In this document: positions 27,410-36,540 of the stretch, piece after piece | How the letters are laid out: every line of letters starts with the position of its first letter | Position numbering within the stretch: position 1 is the first letter of the stretch | Origin: an uncultured Cryomorphaceae bacterium | Lineage (GTDB): Bacteria; Bacteroidota; Bacteroidia; Flavobacteriales; Schleiferiaceae | Reading direction: 5' to 3' | NCBI GenBank assembly: GCA_937120475.1 | Contig: CAKZJV010000009.1 | Span: 248,001-312,000, forward strand | Length of the DNA: 64,000 nucleotides | Notes under the pieces: model-generated | What the model was told of the DNA's origin: nothing | What the model saw: only the letters and a program-made list of their open reading frames with translations | Databases searched by the model: none | Program-made: the position numbers and the translations under genes

Positions 27410-29647
27410 ATGAGCGAATCCACTCTGGCACCAGTAGGTGTTGAAACAGCTAAGGAACTGGGCCTTTTACCCGAAGAGTACGATAAGATCAAGCAAATAC
27501 TGGGTAGAGAGCCCAATTTCAATGAGTTGAGTATTTACTCCGTAATGTGGAGTGAGCACTGCTCCTACAAAAACTCCATTGTCTGGCTTAAAACCCTGCC
27601 TAAGGATGGGCCCCATATGCTGGTGAAGGCCGGTGAGGAAAATGCCGGTTTAGTGGATATAGGAGATGGTATTGCCTGCGCTTTCAAGATTGAGTCGCAC
27701 AACCATCCATCCGCTTTGGAACCTTACCAGGGGGCCGCAACCGGTGTTGGTGGTATTAATCGCGACATCTTTACCATGGGCGCACGCCCGATAGCACAAT
27801 TGAACTCCTTGCGTTTTGGTGAATTGCATAGTGAACGCACCAAATGGCTGTTGAAAGGCGTGGTAAAAGGCATTGGTGACTATGGTAACTCCTTTGGTGT
27901 ACCGATAGTGGGGGGCGAAGTTTATTTTGATAAATGCTACGAGCAAAACCCCTTGGTAAACGCCTTTTCAGCCGGTATTCTCAATACCAAAACCGATAAA
28001 ATGATCAGTGCTAAAGCCAAAGGCCCCGGCAACCCGGTTTTCATTATTGGTTCTTATACCGGTAAGGATGGTATTGCCGGAGCTGCTTTTGCATCTAAAG
28101 ATCTTACCGAAGCCTCCTCCGATGATATTCCATCGGTTCAGGTGGGAGACCCCTTCCAGGAAAAACTCTTGTTGGAAGCTACCATGGAACTGGCAAAAAC
28201 CGGTGCTATTGTGGGTATGCAGGATATGGGTGCGGCCGGTATCACCTGTTCCACCTCCGAAATGAGTGCGGCTGGTGGCGTAGGTATGCGAATCGATCTC
28301 GATAAAGTACCTCAACGCCAGGACGATATGCAGCCCTGGGAGATACTGCTCTCCGAAAGCCAGGAACGCATGCTGGCCGTTATTGAAAAGGGCCGTGAGG
28401 ATGAAGTGAAAGCTATTTTTGATAAGTGGGACCTGCCCTGTGAGCAGATCGGGGAGGTAACCGGTGAAGACAAACTTCAGTATTATTGGCACGGAGAGTT
28501 GGTGGCCGAAACCCCGGCCTCACCCCTGGTATTGGGTGGTGGCGCACCGGTTTATTACCGTGAGCATCGTGAACCGGCCTATTTTAAAGAGTACAAACAG
28601 TTTGATATTAATAGCATCACCGTTCCGGATGATTTACAGGCGGTGGCTAAAAAACTGATCAGCCACCCCAATATTGCTTCCAAACGCTTTGTTTACAATC
28701 AATACGATAGTATGGTGGGAACGGTGAATATGAGCACCAACGGGCCCACTGATGCAGCCATTGTAAATCTGAAGGATACCAACCGCGCCATTGCCATGAC
28801 GGTGGATTGCAACTCCCGTTATATTCATGCTGATCCGGAAACAGGAACTATGATTGCCGTGGCCGAAGCGGCCCGGAATATTGTTGTATCAGGAGGGGTG
28901 CCCAGCGCAGTTACTAATTGCCTGAACTTCGGAAACCCTTACAACCCTGAGGTTTACTGGCAATTTGTACACGCCATAAAAGGGATGGGTAAGGCCTGTG
29001 AAAAATTCCAGACTCCGGTAACCGGTGGTAACGTTAGCTTTTACAACCAAACCGTTCTTAAAGACAGAACTGAGCCGGTATTCCCTACCCCAACTATCGG
29101 TATGATCGGTATTGTGGAAGATAAAAAGCACATTACCACTATTCCATATAAGGTTAAAGGTGACCTTATTTACATGTTGGGCGAAAACCGCAACGATATT
29201 TCTTCTTCGCAGTACCTGGTGCATATTCACGGTGAAGAAAAATCACCGGCTCCCTTCTTTAGCCTGGAGGAAGAATACTCTCTCCAGGAGCAAATGAAAA
29301 TGATCATCCGCAAAGGTTTGATCTCTTCTGCGCACGATGTTTCCGAAGGCGGAATATTTGTAGCCTTAATGGAAAAGGCTATGGCCAGTGGCCTCGGTTT
29401 TGATATTACCAGCGATTCGGCCATCCGCAGGGACGCCTATCTTTTTGGTGAATCGCAAAGCCGGATTATCGTTTCCGTGAGCCAGGAGAATGAAGATGAC
29501 TTTATTGACCTGATGATGCTCAACGGTGTAGAATTCGATTTGTTAGGCCATGTGACCAAAGGCTCCATACGCATTGATGACGTGGACTGGGGGCATGTAA
29601 GTGAATACAAAGAGCTATACGATACGGCTATTGAAAACAGACTTTAG
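27410..29647 (+). CDS. purL: phosphoribosylformylglycinamidine synthase subunit PurL
   Basis: A 745-residue enzyme, the size of the Bacillus-type small PurL, which needs separate PurQ and PurS subunits (not in this window). Family motifs include [36 protein letters not shown] and [19 protein letters not shown], with two tandem AIRS-like halves and the C-terminal [10 protein letters not shown]. It converts FGAR and glutamine-derived ammonia to FGAM with ATP in purine synthesis. The gene is monocistronic with its own promoter and terminator and lies between two S74/T9SS paralogues on the other strand. Confidence 0.97.
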   Translation: MSESTLAPVGVETAKELGLLPEEYDKIKQILGREPNFNELSIYSVMWSEHCSYKNSIVWLKTLPKDGPHMLVKAGEENAGLVDIGDGIACAFKIESHNHPSALEPYQGAATGVGGINRDIFTMGARPIAQLNSLRFGELHSERTKWLLKGVVKGIGDYGNSFGVPIVGGEVYFDKCYEQNPLVNAFSAGILNTKTDKMISAKAKGPGNPVFIIGSYTGKDGIAGAAFASKDLTEASSDDIPSVQVGDPFQEKLLLEATMELAKTGAIVGMQDMGAAGITCSTSEMSAAGGVGMRIDLDKVPQRQDDMQPWEILLSESQERMLAVIEKGREDEVKAIFDKWDLPCEQIGEVTGEDKLQYYWHGELVAETPASPLVLGGGAPVYYREHREPAYFKEYKQFDINSITVPDDLQAVAKKLISHPNIASKRFVYNQYDSMVGTVNMSTNGPTDAAIVNLKDTNRAIAMTVDCNSRYIHADPETGTMIAVAEAARNIVVSGGVPSAVTNCLNFGNPYNPEVYWQFVHAIKGMGKACEKFQTPVTGGNVSFYNQTVLKDRTEPVFPTPTIGMIGIVEDKKHITTIPYKVKGDLIYMLGENRNDISSSQYLVHIHGEEKSPAPFFSLEEEYSLQEQMKMIIRKGLISSAHDVSEGGIFVALMEKAMASGLGFDITSDSAIRRDAYLFGESQSRIIVSVSQENEDDFIDLMMLNGVEFDLLGHVTKGSIRIDDVDWGHVSEYKELYDTAIENRL

Positions 29648-29651
29648 AAAG

Positions 29652-29681
29652 AAAAAGGAGGGTTAAAACCCTCCTTTTTTT
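29652..29681. terminator. bidirectional terminator after purL
   Basis: AAGGAGGGTT (29655-29664), loop AA, AACCCTCCTT (29667-29676), with T residues to 29681 and A residues from 29652. Confidence 0.88.
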
Positions 29682-29708
29682 ATGTGGATTTAAGTTATCG
29701 GATGATTT

Positions 29709-30965
29709 CTATTTGGTTAATACCATCTTCTTGGTATCTAAGAGAATATCATCTACCAGTAGCGTGTAATTATATATACCTGAGCTAAGTTCATAAGCTG
29801 AAATTTCCAACTGTAAATTTCCTCTTTCACTAATCAAAATTTCCTTAACCATTTGTCCATTTAAATTGGTAATTAATAGTTTAGCGTGGGTGATATTTTC
29901 ACCTATTTCTATATCAATAATGGTTTTTTCAGAAAATGGGTTAGGTCGGTTTTGATGTAAGGCATTAACCTCTTTTACATTGGAACCAACATTATGCACC
30001 TGACCGGAACGTTGGCCGCTGGAAGAAGCCAATTGACGTTTAAGGCTCTCAATTTCCTCACTTTGTTCTTTTATAGCTTCAATCAATACGGGTATTAACA
30101 TATCATAGTTAACCGCGTAATAGCCATCGTCCATCTTTTCCACTGCTTCCGGGAATACTTGTCTTACATTTTGAGCGATTAGCCCTGCTACCTTATTTTC
30201 CGGAAAATGGTAGGAGCCGAATTCCTCGGTCCTGAAATCATAGCGCACTCCCTCCAGGTTACCAATAATATCCATAGCATTCTCAATAGTTTGAATGTTG
30301 CGTTTAAAACAGGCATCCGAACCTACAAAAGACCCTCCGGAGGTATAAGTATTACCGCTAACGGATAGCGTAATATTATTGGTGCCTCCAAAAGAGGTGA
30401 TAGGGTCCATCCCAATTCCAACCAAACCGTTGGTACGTATATCATCGCTTAGGCTTGCGGGAGCCGTTGAGGTTCCTACTTTATGCCAGTCTGTATCATT
30501 TGACCCGGAGCCGGAGTAAGCCCGCTTATATACATATCCGTTGTTATCCACCACCAGTACCGAATCATGGGAACCGAAAGGAATATCGCGTATTCTCAAA
30601 TCACCGTTTATATCAAGTACGGCAGTAGCAGCATTCGTATTTATAGCCAGGCCATCATTTAAGGCGTCCAGCACCAGTTTCGTATCAAATGAGGTCCCGG
30701 AATTGTCAGATACGCTAAGATCCAAACCTCTGCCTCCGCTAATACCGATTTTCGCCCTGGTACCCGCGTAGTAGGCATTACCACTGCGTTGTAGATAAAG
30801 GTTGGTGACATTGTTTGAATTTATACTTAAGGCAGCGGAACCTGCGGAGCCTCCCATATTAGCGATTTGACCAAAGGGTAGAGTCGGGTTTGAAGACGTT
30901 GACCATTGCGCGAGCGCCAACTGGCTAGTCGCTAAAACTGTAAATAATAGTAAAATTCGTTTCAT
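29709..30965 (-). CDS. second secreted S74 plus T9SS tail-fibre-like protein
   Basis: A 418-residue paralogue of the protein at 25758. Signal peptide MKRILLLFTVLATSQLALAQ; about 200 residues of beta-rich stalk (NGLVGIGMDP, LSVSGNTYTSGG); S74 domain with GSDACFKRNIQTIEN (Ser and Lys conserved), GLIAQNVRQVFPEAVEK and VNYDMLIPVLIEAIKEQ; then a Ser/Gly linker and a T9SS sorting domain (HQNRPNPFSEKTIIDIEIG to LLDTKKMVLTK). It is presumably exported and displayed on the surface as a trimer. It is divergent from a small HTH regulator, with inverted repeats in the shared region (30987-31012). Confidence 0.87.
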   Translation of the reverse strand: MKRILLLFTVLATSQLALAQWSTSSNPTLPFGQIANMGGSAGSAALSINSNNVTNLYLQRSGNAYYAGTRAKIGISGGRGLDLSVSDNSGTSFDTKLVLDALNDGLAINTNAATAVLDINGDLRIRDIPFGSHDSVLVVDNNGYVYKRAYSGSGSNDTDWHKVGTSTAPASLSDDIRTNGLVGIGMDPITSFGGTNNITLSVSGNTYTSGGSFVGSDACFKRNIQTIENAMDIIGNLEGVRYDFRTEEFGSYHFPENKVAGLIAQNVRQVFPEAVEKMDDGYYAVNYDMLIPVLIEAIKEQSEEIESLKRQLASSSGQRSGQVHNVGSNVKEVNALHQNRPNPFSEKTIIDIEIGENITHAKLLITNLNGQMVKEILISERGNLQLEISAYELSSGIYNYTLLVDDILLDTKKMVLTK

Positions 30966-30986
30966 GATAAATAATTTGTAGAGTTA

Positions 30987-31012
30987 AGTATTCAATACTG
31001 ATTTTCAGTATT
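30987..31012. promoter_or_regulatory. candidate operator between the S74 gene and the HTH gene
   Basis: Two overlapping perfect inverted repeats: AGTATT-C-AATACT (30987-30999) and AATACTGA-TTT-TCAGTATT (30994-31012). Together they give three AGTATT-type half-sites in 26 bp, placed 22 bp upstream of the S74 start. This is the form of an operator for a small dimeric HTH protein such as the neighbour. Inferred, not demonstrated. Confidence 0.4.
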
Positions 31013-31108
31013 TAGCCACTAAATTGTCACATAATTTTAATATTTAAAATACAGGATATCTCTATTTTAAAATTTGACTATTTAGGAATACTTCTTTATT
31101 TTTAGTAA

Positions 31109-31294
31109 ATGATCATTCTGGAAAACCTCAGAATACGAAGATTGCAACTAGGATACAGTCAAGAATATGTGGCTTTTAGATTAGGAATTAGCCAAAATTC
31201 TTTTAGCAAAATTGAACGAGGCATATCAAACTTAAGTTTGAAAGATTCTTTCATTTATGTGAAATTCTTAAGATTGAACTTATTAAAACAATGA
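31109..31294 (+). CDS. small XRE-family HTH regulator
   Basis: A 61-residue protein that is almost entirely one helix-turn-helix domain: LRIRRLQLGYSQEYVAFRLGIS then QNSFSKIERGISNLSL, the XRE pattern with recognition helix QNSFSKIERG. The C-terminus (YVKFLRLNLLKQ) is short and contains no extra domain. It likely binds DNA as a dimer. The flanking DNA is more AT-rich than neighbouring genes. It may regulate the divergent S74 gene through the inverted repeats at 30987-31012. Confidence 0.72.
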   Translation: MIILENLRIRRLQLGYSQEYVAFRLGISQNSFSKIERGISNLSLKDSFIYVKFLRLNLLKQ

Positions 31295-31454
31295 ACTTTC
31301 CGCTTGCCTGAAAGGAAAACTGTATGGGTGCCTTCGTACAAATACGCTACAGATTAATGACTAATACAATGAAAGCCCTTAAAGCAGGTGGAGTACTTCC
31401 AAATGCTTAATTTGCAACAGGAAAGGAATCCTGGTACTTAATACCTATGTATCC

Positions 31455-31481
31455 GGTCGGTTTGGCCGACCCGTATTTTTT
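31455..31481 (+). terminator. terminator downstream of the HTH gene
   Basis: GGTCGG (31455-31460), loop TTTGG, CCGACC (31466-31471), then CGTA and a run of six T residues (31476-31481). It lies 18 nt before the PQQ-like lipoprotein start and insulates it from the HTH gene. Confidence 0.65.
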
Positions 31482-31499
31482 AACCCAACCGCCTTAACC

Positions 31500-32717
31500 A
31501 TGAATGATTTCAAGCTTAAAAATTACTTTAACCGTTCACTGCAAGTATTCGGTTTTTTGTTGCTTCTCACACTGTATTCATCCTGTAAAAAGGAGCGTCA
31601 ACAAACAGCAACTCCTGCCCCTGCCCCTCCCTGTCCTGACGAGGTGGATTTTAAAGTCCTGTGGCGTCAGCCCAGGGATTCATTCTCATTGCATGACTCC
31701 CCCGTTTTCCTTAAAGATCAATCTTTGGTGTACCGCACCTGGTGGGGCTTTGCAGATAGGTTTATAGTTAGAGACTTAGTAGATGGGCAACTGATCAGCC
31801 AGGAATATATAAGTACCCCCGGGCTAAGCACCAGCACCAACTATGCGGTGGAAGGAAAGGTTCACTTCAATAGTTATGTTAGTTATGGTATTTACGATCC
31901 ACTCTTCAAGAGCGTTGACTATATCCCCCACCCCTTTCCTATACGGGAAGGACTTCTTTATATGGATGGATATGCCTATATGCTGGCTGCCGATACCTCT
32001 TTTCATGAATATCTCATCCGGCTGGATATAAGCACCCGTACTCATGACACGGTGAAGGTGTTTGATCATTTTAAGCCCCGGTCTTTTCCCGAAGTGCTAC
32101 TCCACCTGATTTACGTGTACGCAGAAGAAAACGGTGACCATGTTATTGTTCTGAAGCAAGACAGTGAAGCGGGATACTCCAACTTTGCCCGCTTTGTAGC
32201 TATTAACAGTAAAAGTAAGGCTATCCAATTTCAGGTACACACTGGAGAAATAAAGCCCAGTTGGACCATCCACTCCAACGCATTTTTTTGCTACTATGAG
32301 TGGGCCGGATCTTTTTATGCATTTAACATAAGCAAAAAGTCCCCTATATGGACTTATAAGCCCCCAGTTCCTTACGATTGGTCAGGCTTTAAAGGCATTT
32401 CAGGGGAGCACCTGATCATTGATCGTTACCCTGGAATTGCCGCCCTGGATAAGGAAAACGGGACTTTGCAGTGGACCTACACGCAAAATGAGGAGCCCTT
32501 GGGGCCAGTAATTGGCTTCAGCTCCCGTAGCCTGGTAAGCTTTACTGAAAATCAGCTTATTGAACTAGACCAGGGCAACGGATGCTTGATCGAAAAACTG
32601 AGTATTACCCCTGAAAATCTGCCGGTAACTCCCATTGAGAAGGTGGTTTATTTTGAAGAGCCCGATATCCTTATTGTCTTTACGAAAATGGAGGTATTAG
32701 CCTTACAGAAGGGCTAA
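31500..32717 (+). CDS. lipoprotein with PQQ-like beta-propeller repeats
   Basis: A 405-residue lipoprotein; the signal peptide ends in the lipobox LYSSC (Cys about residue 29). The mature part shows repeated blades of the PQQ-enzyme/quinoprotein type, such as SPIWTYKPPVPYDW and LDKENGTLQWTYTQNEEP, in the manner of BamB-like propellers. No catalytic PQQ ligands are seen, so a binding or scaffolding role at the envelope is more likely than enzymatic activity. No close operon partner; plsY follows after 69 nt with its own -7 element. Confidence 0.78.
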   Translation: MNDFKLKNYFNRSLQVFGFLLLLTLYSSCKKERQQTATPAPAPPCPDEVDFKVLWRQPRDSFSLHDSPVFLKDQSLVYRTWWGFADRFIVRDLVDGQLISQEYISTPGLSTSTNYAVEGKVHFNSYVSYGIYDPLFKSVDYIPHPFPIREGLLYMDGYAYMLAADTSFHEYLIRLDISTRTHDTVKVFDHFKPRSFPEVLLHLIYVYAEENGDHVIVLKQDSEAGYSNFARFVAINSKSKAIQFQVHTGEIKPSWTIHSNAFFCYYEWAGSFYAFNISKKSPIWTYKPPVPYDWSGFKGISGEHLIIDRYPGIAALDKENGTLQWTYTQNEEPLGPVIGFSSRSLVSFTENQLIELDQGNGCLIEKLSITPENLPVTPIEKVVYFEEPDILIVFTKMEVLALQKG

Positions 32718-32774
32718 AACACCGTCAACTTCAGTAGCCTCCAAAACCGGATATCGCGAGTATTGCCAAATTGT

Positions 32775-32782
32775 TAATTTTG
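32775..32782 (+). promoter_or_regulatory. -7 element directly before plsY
   Basis: TAATTTTG lies exactly 4 nt before the plsY ATG (32787), predicting a leaderless transcript. No -33 element at usual spacing. Confidence 0.4.
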
Positions 32783-32786
32783 CCGC

Positions 32787-33398
32787 ATGAAATTAATCCT
32801 GGTACTTACTGCCTATTTATTGGGCTCCATGCCATGGTCGGTTTGGTTAGGCCGTATCTTTTACCGTGTGGATATACGGGATTACGGTAGCGGTAATGCC
32901 GGTGCTACCAATACCATGCGTGTTTTAGGCACCACTCCCGGGCTGGTCGTTTTAACTTTGGATGCCCTGAAAGGTTTTGCTGCCGTTAAGCTGGCCAACC
33001 TTTTCCCTGCTTATGCCGGAGACATTGAATTAATGGTGGTTTTGGGAGTATGTTCAGTTATTGGTCACATCTTCCCGGTTTTTGCCGGTTTTAAAGGCGG
33101 TAAGGGAATCGCAACCTTACTGGGCATGATCATCGCTATCCATAGCGGAGCCGCCCTGATGGCGATTGCTACGTTTATGGTTTTCTTTATTTCTTTCCGA
33201 ATTGTTTCCCTTAGTTCTATAATTGCAGCCTTGTCTTTCCCGGTGTGGCTGATCTTCCGTTATCATGAACACTCAAGGGTTCTTGTTATCTTTGGTTTTG
33301 CAATGGTGTTTTTGGTGATGATTACCCACCAAAAGAACATTGAACGATTGTTGAATGGAGAAGAACGTAAAATACGTTTACGAAAAAATGAAGATTAG
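32787..33398 (+). CDS. plsY: acyl-phosphate glycerol-3-phosphate acyltransferase
   Basis: A 203-residue inner-membrane enzyme with five predicted membrane helices. The three cytoplasmic motifs are present: GSGNAGATNTMRVLG (motif 1), GFKGGKGIATLLG (motif 2) and the later QKNIERLLNGEERKI (motif 3). It uses acyl-phosphate to acylate glycerol-3-phosphate, the first step of phospholipid synthesis. It overlaps clpS by 11 nt. Confidence 0.96.
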   Translation: MKLILVLTAYLLGSMPWSVWLGRIFYRVDIRDYGSGNAGATNTMRVLGTTPGLVVLTLDALKGFAAVKLANLFPAYAGDIELMVVLGVCSVIGHIFPVFAGFKGGKGIATLLGMIIAIHSGAALMAIATFMVFFISFRIVSLSSIIAALSFPVWLIFRYHEHSRVLVIFGFAMVFLVMITHQKNIERLLNGEERKIRLRKNED

Positions 33399-33672
33399 GA
33401 ATACAGATACCGAGACACTGGAAGCTACGGATGTCAGGTTGCAAACCACCCGCTTGCATGAGATCGTTTTATTTAATGATGACGTAAACACCTTTGACTG
33501 GGTAATTACCAGCCTTATGGAAGTTTGCGACCATACGCTGGAACAAGCCGAGCAATGCAGCATTCTGGTACACTATAAAGGTAAGTGCACTGTAAAGTCA
33601 GGAGAATACAATAAACTTAAACCCCAATGTTCAGAATTATTGAACCGTGGATTAAGTGCTGAAATTTGTTGA
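33388..33672 (+). CDS. clpS: ATP-dependent Clp protease adaptor ClpS
   Basis: A 94-residue adaptor. The core LHEIVLFNDDVNTFDWVITSLMEVC holds the NDDVNTF loop that contacts the N-degron, and EQAEQCSILVHYKGKCTVKSG completes the fold. ClpS delivers N-end-rule substrates to ClpAP/ClpCP. The ATG at 33388 is chosen because it gives the usual short extended N-terminus; the frame is open to 33355. It overlaps the end of plsY by 11 nt and ends 41 nt before the tRNA-Arg gene. Confidence 0.94.
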   Translation: MKIRNTDTETLEATDVRLQTTRLHEIVLFNDDVNTFDWVITSLMEVCDHTLEQAEQCSILVHYKGKCTVKSGEYNKLKPQCSELLNRGLSAEIC

Positions 33673-33698
33673 CCTTACCGCAAATAGTTTTATATTTG
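33669..33698 (+). promoter_or_regulatory. promoter of tRNA-Arg
   Basis: TTG at 33669-33671, 19-nt spacer, TATATTTG at 33691-33698. Both elements match the Bacteroidetes consensus. The -33 element overlaps the end of clpS. Confidence 0.6.
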
Positions 33699-33713
33699 CA
33701 CCCCTCAAACAAT

Positions 33714-33787
33714 GGCCTTGTAGCTTAACTGGATAGAGCACCTGACTACGGATCAGGAGGTTCGGGGTTCGACTCCCTGCAAGGTCA
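33714..33787 (+). tRNA. tRNA-Arg (ACG)
   Basis: A 74-nt cloverleaf. Acceptor GGCCTTG/CAAGGTC has one G-U pair; the anticodon loop is CTACGGA with anticodon ACG, read as ICG for CGN arginine codons; the T-loop is TTCGACT. CCA is not encoded. A terminator-like hairpin follows. Confidence 0.97.
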
Positions 33788-33791
33788 CTTC

Positions 33792-33826
33792 AAAAAAGTC
33801 CAGACATTACGTTTGGACTTTTTATT
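33792..33826. terminator. bidirectional terminator after tRNA-Arg
   Basis: AAAAAAGTCCAGAC (33792-33805), loop ATTAC, GTTTGGACTTTTT (33811-33823), then further T residues. It separates tRNA-Arg from the convergent lytic transglycosylase gene. Confidence 0.85.
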
Positions 33827-33840
33827 TTCTACCCTGCCCT

Positions 33841-35307
33841 TTATTCAGAGCTGTTTTTGGGTATGAACTTGCGGTAATGCTCAAAGCGCAGGAATATTTC
33901 CTTTACATATAAATAAGGCTCCCGGCCACGCACAAAACCATATCTCACTTCTGGCATGGTAAAGTACTCGCGACTGGAAAGCTTAAGTATGTAATCTTCT
34001 ACATTATCATCCCACAGCAATGGGTCTTCCTCAAAGGATTTCGCCAGGCGCTGTGCATCCTTAACATGGCCATACCCACAATTGTAAGAGGCCATGGTAA
34101 ACTTGATTCGCTGCGTAGTATCTTCAATTTCCTTCCATTTATCCCATAATTCACCAAGATAGGTAGTACCCGCCTTTATATTGGCGTTTGGATCTTCCGG
34201 ATTTTGTAAGCCTAAGTCCTCCGCAGTACCCGGCATCAACTGCATTAAACCACCGGCTCCTGCCCAGGAGGTAGATTGCGGATCAAATCGTGATTCCTGG
34301 TAAACCAGGGAGCTTACCAAACGCCAATCCCACTCTAGTGATTTGGAGTACTTGCGGATAACATCATCATAACGACTGATTTTACCGCCATTCTTGCTAA
34401 AAAAGTCACTTTTGATTCTGCGCTTGTAGGACTTCTTGTTTTTGAAGTACTTATTGTAAATCACATAATAGTAATCCTGTTTTCGGGCATCGGTGATCCA
34501 CTGATTAACCGCTACCAGTAGCCGCGGAGAATTTTTTCGTACGGCCCAGGCTATGCGTTGCGAAAAGCTGATTTGCGTTTCAATATCCAGTATGGGGTAG
34601 TAGGTTTGATTGATGGCGGCTATATTATAATCCGCAATGGTATAATCAATCTCCTCCTCTACCACCATTTTTATAATCTCCTCGGTGGTAACATCACCGG
34701 GAACGGTATCCACATAAATAGTTCCGCCTATCTCTTTGGAGAGATTCTGCAAACGCTCGTAATAAGAAGAGTTCCACCGGATATGTACGGTATCACCGAT
34801 CAGGTCCAAAGGGTCACTGATCAATTGTTTTTCAATTTTATAGCCCGGTAATTTCCGCCAGTTTTTTGGTTTACGCTGTACCAGGGCCTGGTGTGTAACA
34901 TAGTGATAATCGGTAAAATTCACTATTTGCTTGCGAGCCTTGGTTATAGTAAGACCATGGGCAATGATATCACCTTCACCACGATTGAGCATATCGAAGA
35001 GGGCATCGCTATCTTCGGCAATAACCATTTCCAGTTCCAGGCCAAGATCTTTAGCCAAGCGGGTGAGCAGTTCATATTCAAAGCCCATTGGCTCACCACG
35101 GTATAGGAAGTAACTGGTGGAATTGTAAATGGTAATAGCGGTAAGTTTACCATCCGTTTTGATTTCAGCCAGGTCTTTTTCCACCAGGGGTTCCCTTACC
35201 GTTCCAATGGTATCGGGACTTTTTTCAGGTGTTTCATCAGATGAGGAAGTACAGGCCAGCAGCGGTAACAGCAAGCCGAAAACGAGATTGCGGGTTGACA
35301 TACCCAC
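33841..35307 (-). CDS. MltF-like lytic transglycosylase lipoprotein with solute-binding domain
   Basis: A 488-residue lipoprotein (lipobox LLPLLAC, Cys19). Residues about 45-285 are a family 3 periplasmic solute-binding domain (YRGEPMGFEYELLTRLA ... IADYNIAAINQ); about 320-480 are an SLT lytic transglycosylase domain with catalytic Glu338 in YQESRFDPQS, followed by GAGGLMQLMPGTA and ASYNCGYGHVKDA. This is MltF architecture: the sensing domain controls cleavage of peptidoglycan. It is last in a five-gene envelope operon (surE, membrane protein, lpxB, SpoIID, this gene), 36 nt after SpoIID. Confidence 0.92.
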   Translation of the reverse strand: MGMSTRNLVFGLLLPLLACTSSSDETPEKSPDTIGTVREPLVEKDLAEIKTDGKLTAITIYNSTSYFLYRGEPMGFEYELLTRLAKDLGLELEMVIAEDSDALFDMLNRGEGDIIAHGLTITKARKQIVNFTDYHYVTHQALVQRKPKNWRKLPGYKIEKQLISDPLDLIGDTVHIRWNSSYYERLQNLSKEIGGTIYVDTVPGDVTTEEIIKMVVEEEIDYTIADYNIAAINQTYYPILDIETQISFSQRIAWAVRKNSPRLLVAVNQWITDARKQDYYYVIYNKYFKNKKSYKRRIKSDFFSKNGGKISRYDDVIRKYSKSLEWDWRLVSSLVYQESRFDPQSTSWAGAGGLMQLMPGTAEDLGLQNPEDPNANIKAGTTYLGELWDKWKEIEDTTQRIKFTMASYNCGYGHVKDAQRLAKSFEEDPLLWDDNVEDYILKLSSREYFTMPEVRYGFVRGREPYLYVKEIFLRFEHYRKFIPKNSSE

Positions 35308-35343
35308 AATATAAGCATTGAAAAATAAATAAGTACCGGATTA

Positions 35344-36540
35344 TCAGTCCAGAACAATATCGGACTCGGGTGCAGCCCCCAAAACATACCGGGCCGCTTC
35401 CAATTGAACGCCTTCAAAATAAAACTGAAGTATCTCGCGATAGCTGTAACCGCGTTTGGACATTTCTATGGCACCATCCTGCGAAAGTCCTACACCGTGG
35501 CCATAACCTCGCCCCTGCAGGATAACATGGTCGCCATTTTCGCGAACAGAAAAGAAGGTTGATCTTAAGTTATAATTTCTGCGGACCCGGGTGAGCTTCA
35601 GGCGTTTCCCCTTATACTCAAAGTAAGCTTTACGGTTGGATTGCTCAAAATTGAGAATGGCCTTTCGCAAGTTGGCATCATTGGCCACGCCCAACGAACG
35701 GGCGTAAAACGAGTAGAAACTGTTCTTACTGATTTGCCGTTCCCAGCTATAGCTACCCACACCTACACTAAAACTGTCTTGCTGCGGTTGCAAATAATCC
35801 AGCGAAGTAAGCCATGCGTGATCGGAACCTACCGTTTGTCCTCCGCTGTTGGCGTGAAAAACGCCCAGTATAGGGTTACAGTCTTCGGTAACCAGCACGG
35901 TATCGGCCGTAGCGCTTACAGCGGCTTGGATAAGATCGCTATGCTTGTAATGGCATTTGGAGAAATAAACCTGGGAAGTAACATCATCCTTAAGGTTGTA
36001 GCCCTGGCTGATGTGTTTATTCAGATTTTTAAGGGCAAAGGTGCGGGCCAATACGGCCTGCGCCTTAAAATATTCCGGTTGGTCAACGTGCCCCCCTTCA
36101 CTTTCTACCACCCCGGCCACGTATTTTTCCATATCGATGAGGTTCACCACCTGCAGGTGGCCATCGTGTACCCGAATTTGTAAATCGTCCTGGTAAATGC
36201 GGCCGCGACCATTGGCTTCTATTCTGAACTCTTTACAAGGGTCCGTACTTATCAATCTGAGGCCCGAAAACCGGCCCATGCGTTGAGTAGATCGATTAAC
36301 GATTACCTGTTCACCGTCACGGGTAAAATAAAGAGTGCGAATACTATCCAAATGAAAAATGTCGTAAACCGTATCGATCTCTTCCAGATCATCATCCAGG
36401 GCCACCAGGTAATAGAGCCCGGTGTCCGGAGTTACGATTACTTTATCCACATTCATATCTGAATACAAGCGCACCTTGAGATCAAAAGCCGAAGAATAAA
36501 AGCTAAATGCAGCTAATAGTATGGTGGTTATCCATTTCAT
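35344..36540 (-). CDS. SpoIID/LytB domain protein
   Basis: A 398-residue secreted or membrane-anchored protein (signal segment WITTILLAAFSFYSSAF). The SpoIID/LytB domain is marked by VAGVVESEGGHVDQPEYFKAQAVLARTFAL in pieces, with the conserved Glu of VESEGG, and by the C-terminal GRGYGHGVGLSQDGA. SpoIID is a lytic transglycosylase acting on denuded glycan strands; in non-sporulating bacteria the family is linked to cell-wall turnover. The start codon at 36540 overlaps the lpxB stop as ATGA, so translation is coupled; a longer in-frame extension inside lpxB is rejected. Confidence 0.88.
   Translation of the reverse strand: MKWITTILLAAFSFYSSAFDLKVRLYSDMNVDKVIVTPDTGLYYLVALDDDLEEIDTVYDIFHLDSIRTLYFTRDGEQVIVNRSTQRMGRFSGLRLISTDPCKEFRIEANGRGRIYQDDLQIRVHDGHLQVVNLIDMEKYVAGVVESEGGHVDQPEYFKAQAVLARTFALKNLNKHISQGYNLKDDVTSQVYFSKCHYKHSDLIQAAVSATADTVLVTEDCNPILGVFHANSGGQTVGSDHAWLTSLDYLQPQQDSFSVGVGSYSWERQISKNSFYSFYARSLGVANDANLRKAILNFEQSNRKAYFEYKGKRLKLTRVRRNYNLRSTFFSVRENGDHVILQGRGYGHGVGLSQDGAIEMSKRGYSYREILQFYFEGVQLEAARYVLGAAPESDIVLD

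Noticed and set aside
31324-31410. A 28-codon open frame with ATG in the gap after the HTH gene.
   Set aside because: No promoter, ribosome binding signal or recognisable sequence; the gap is otherwise explained by the terminator at 31455-31481.
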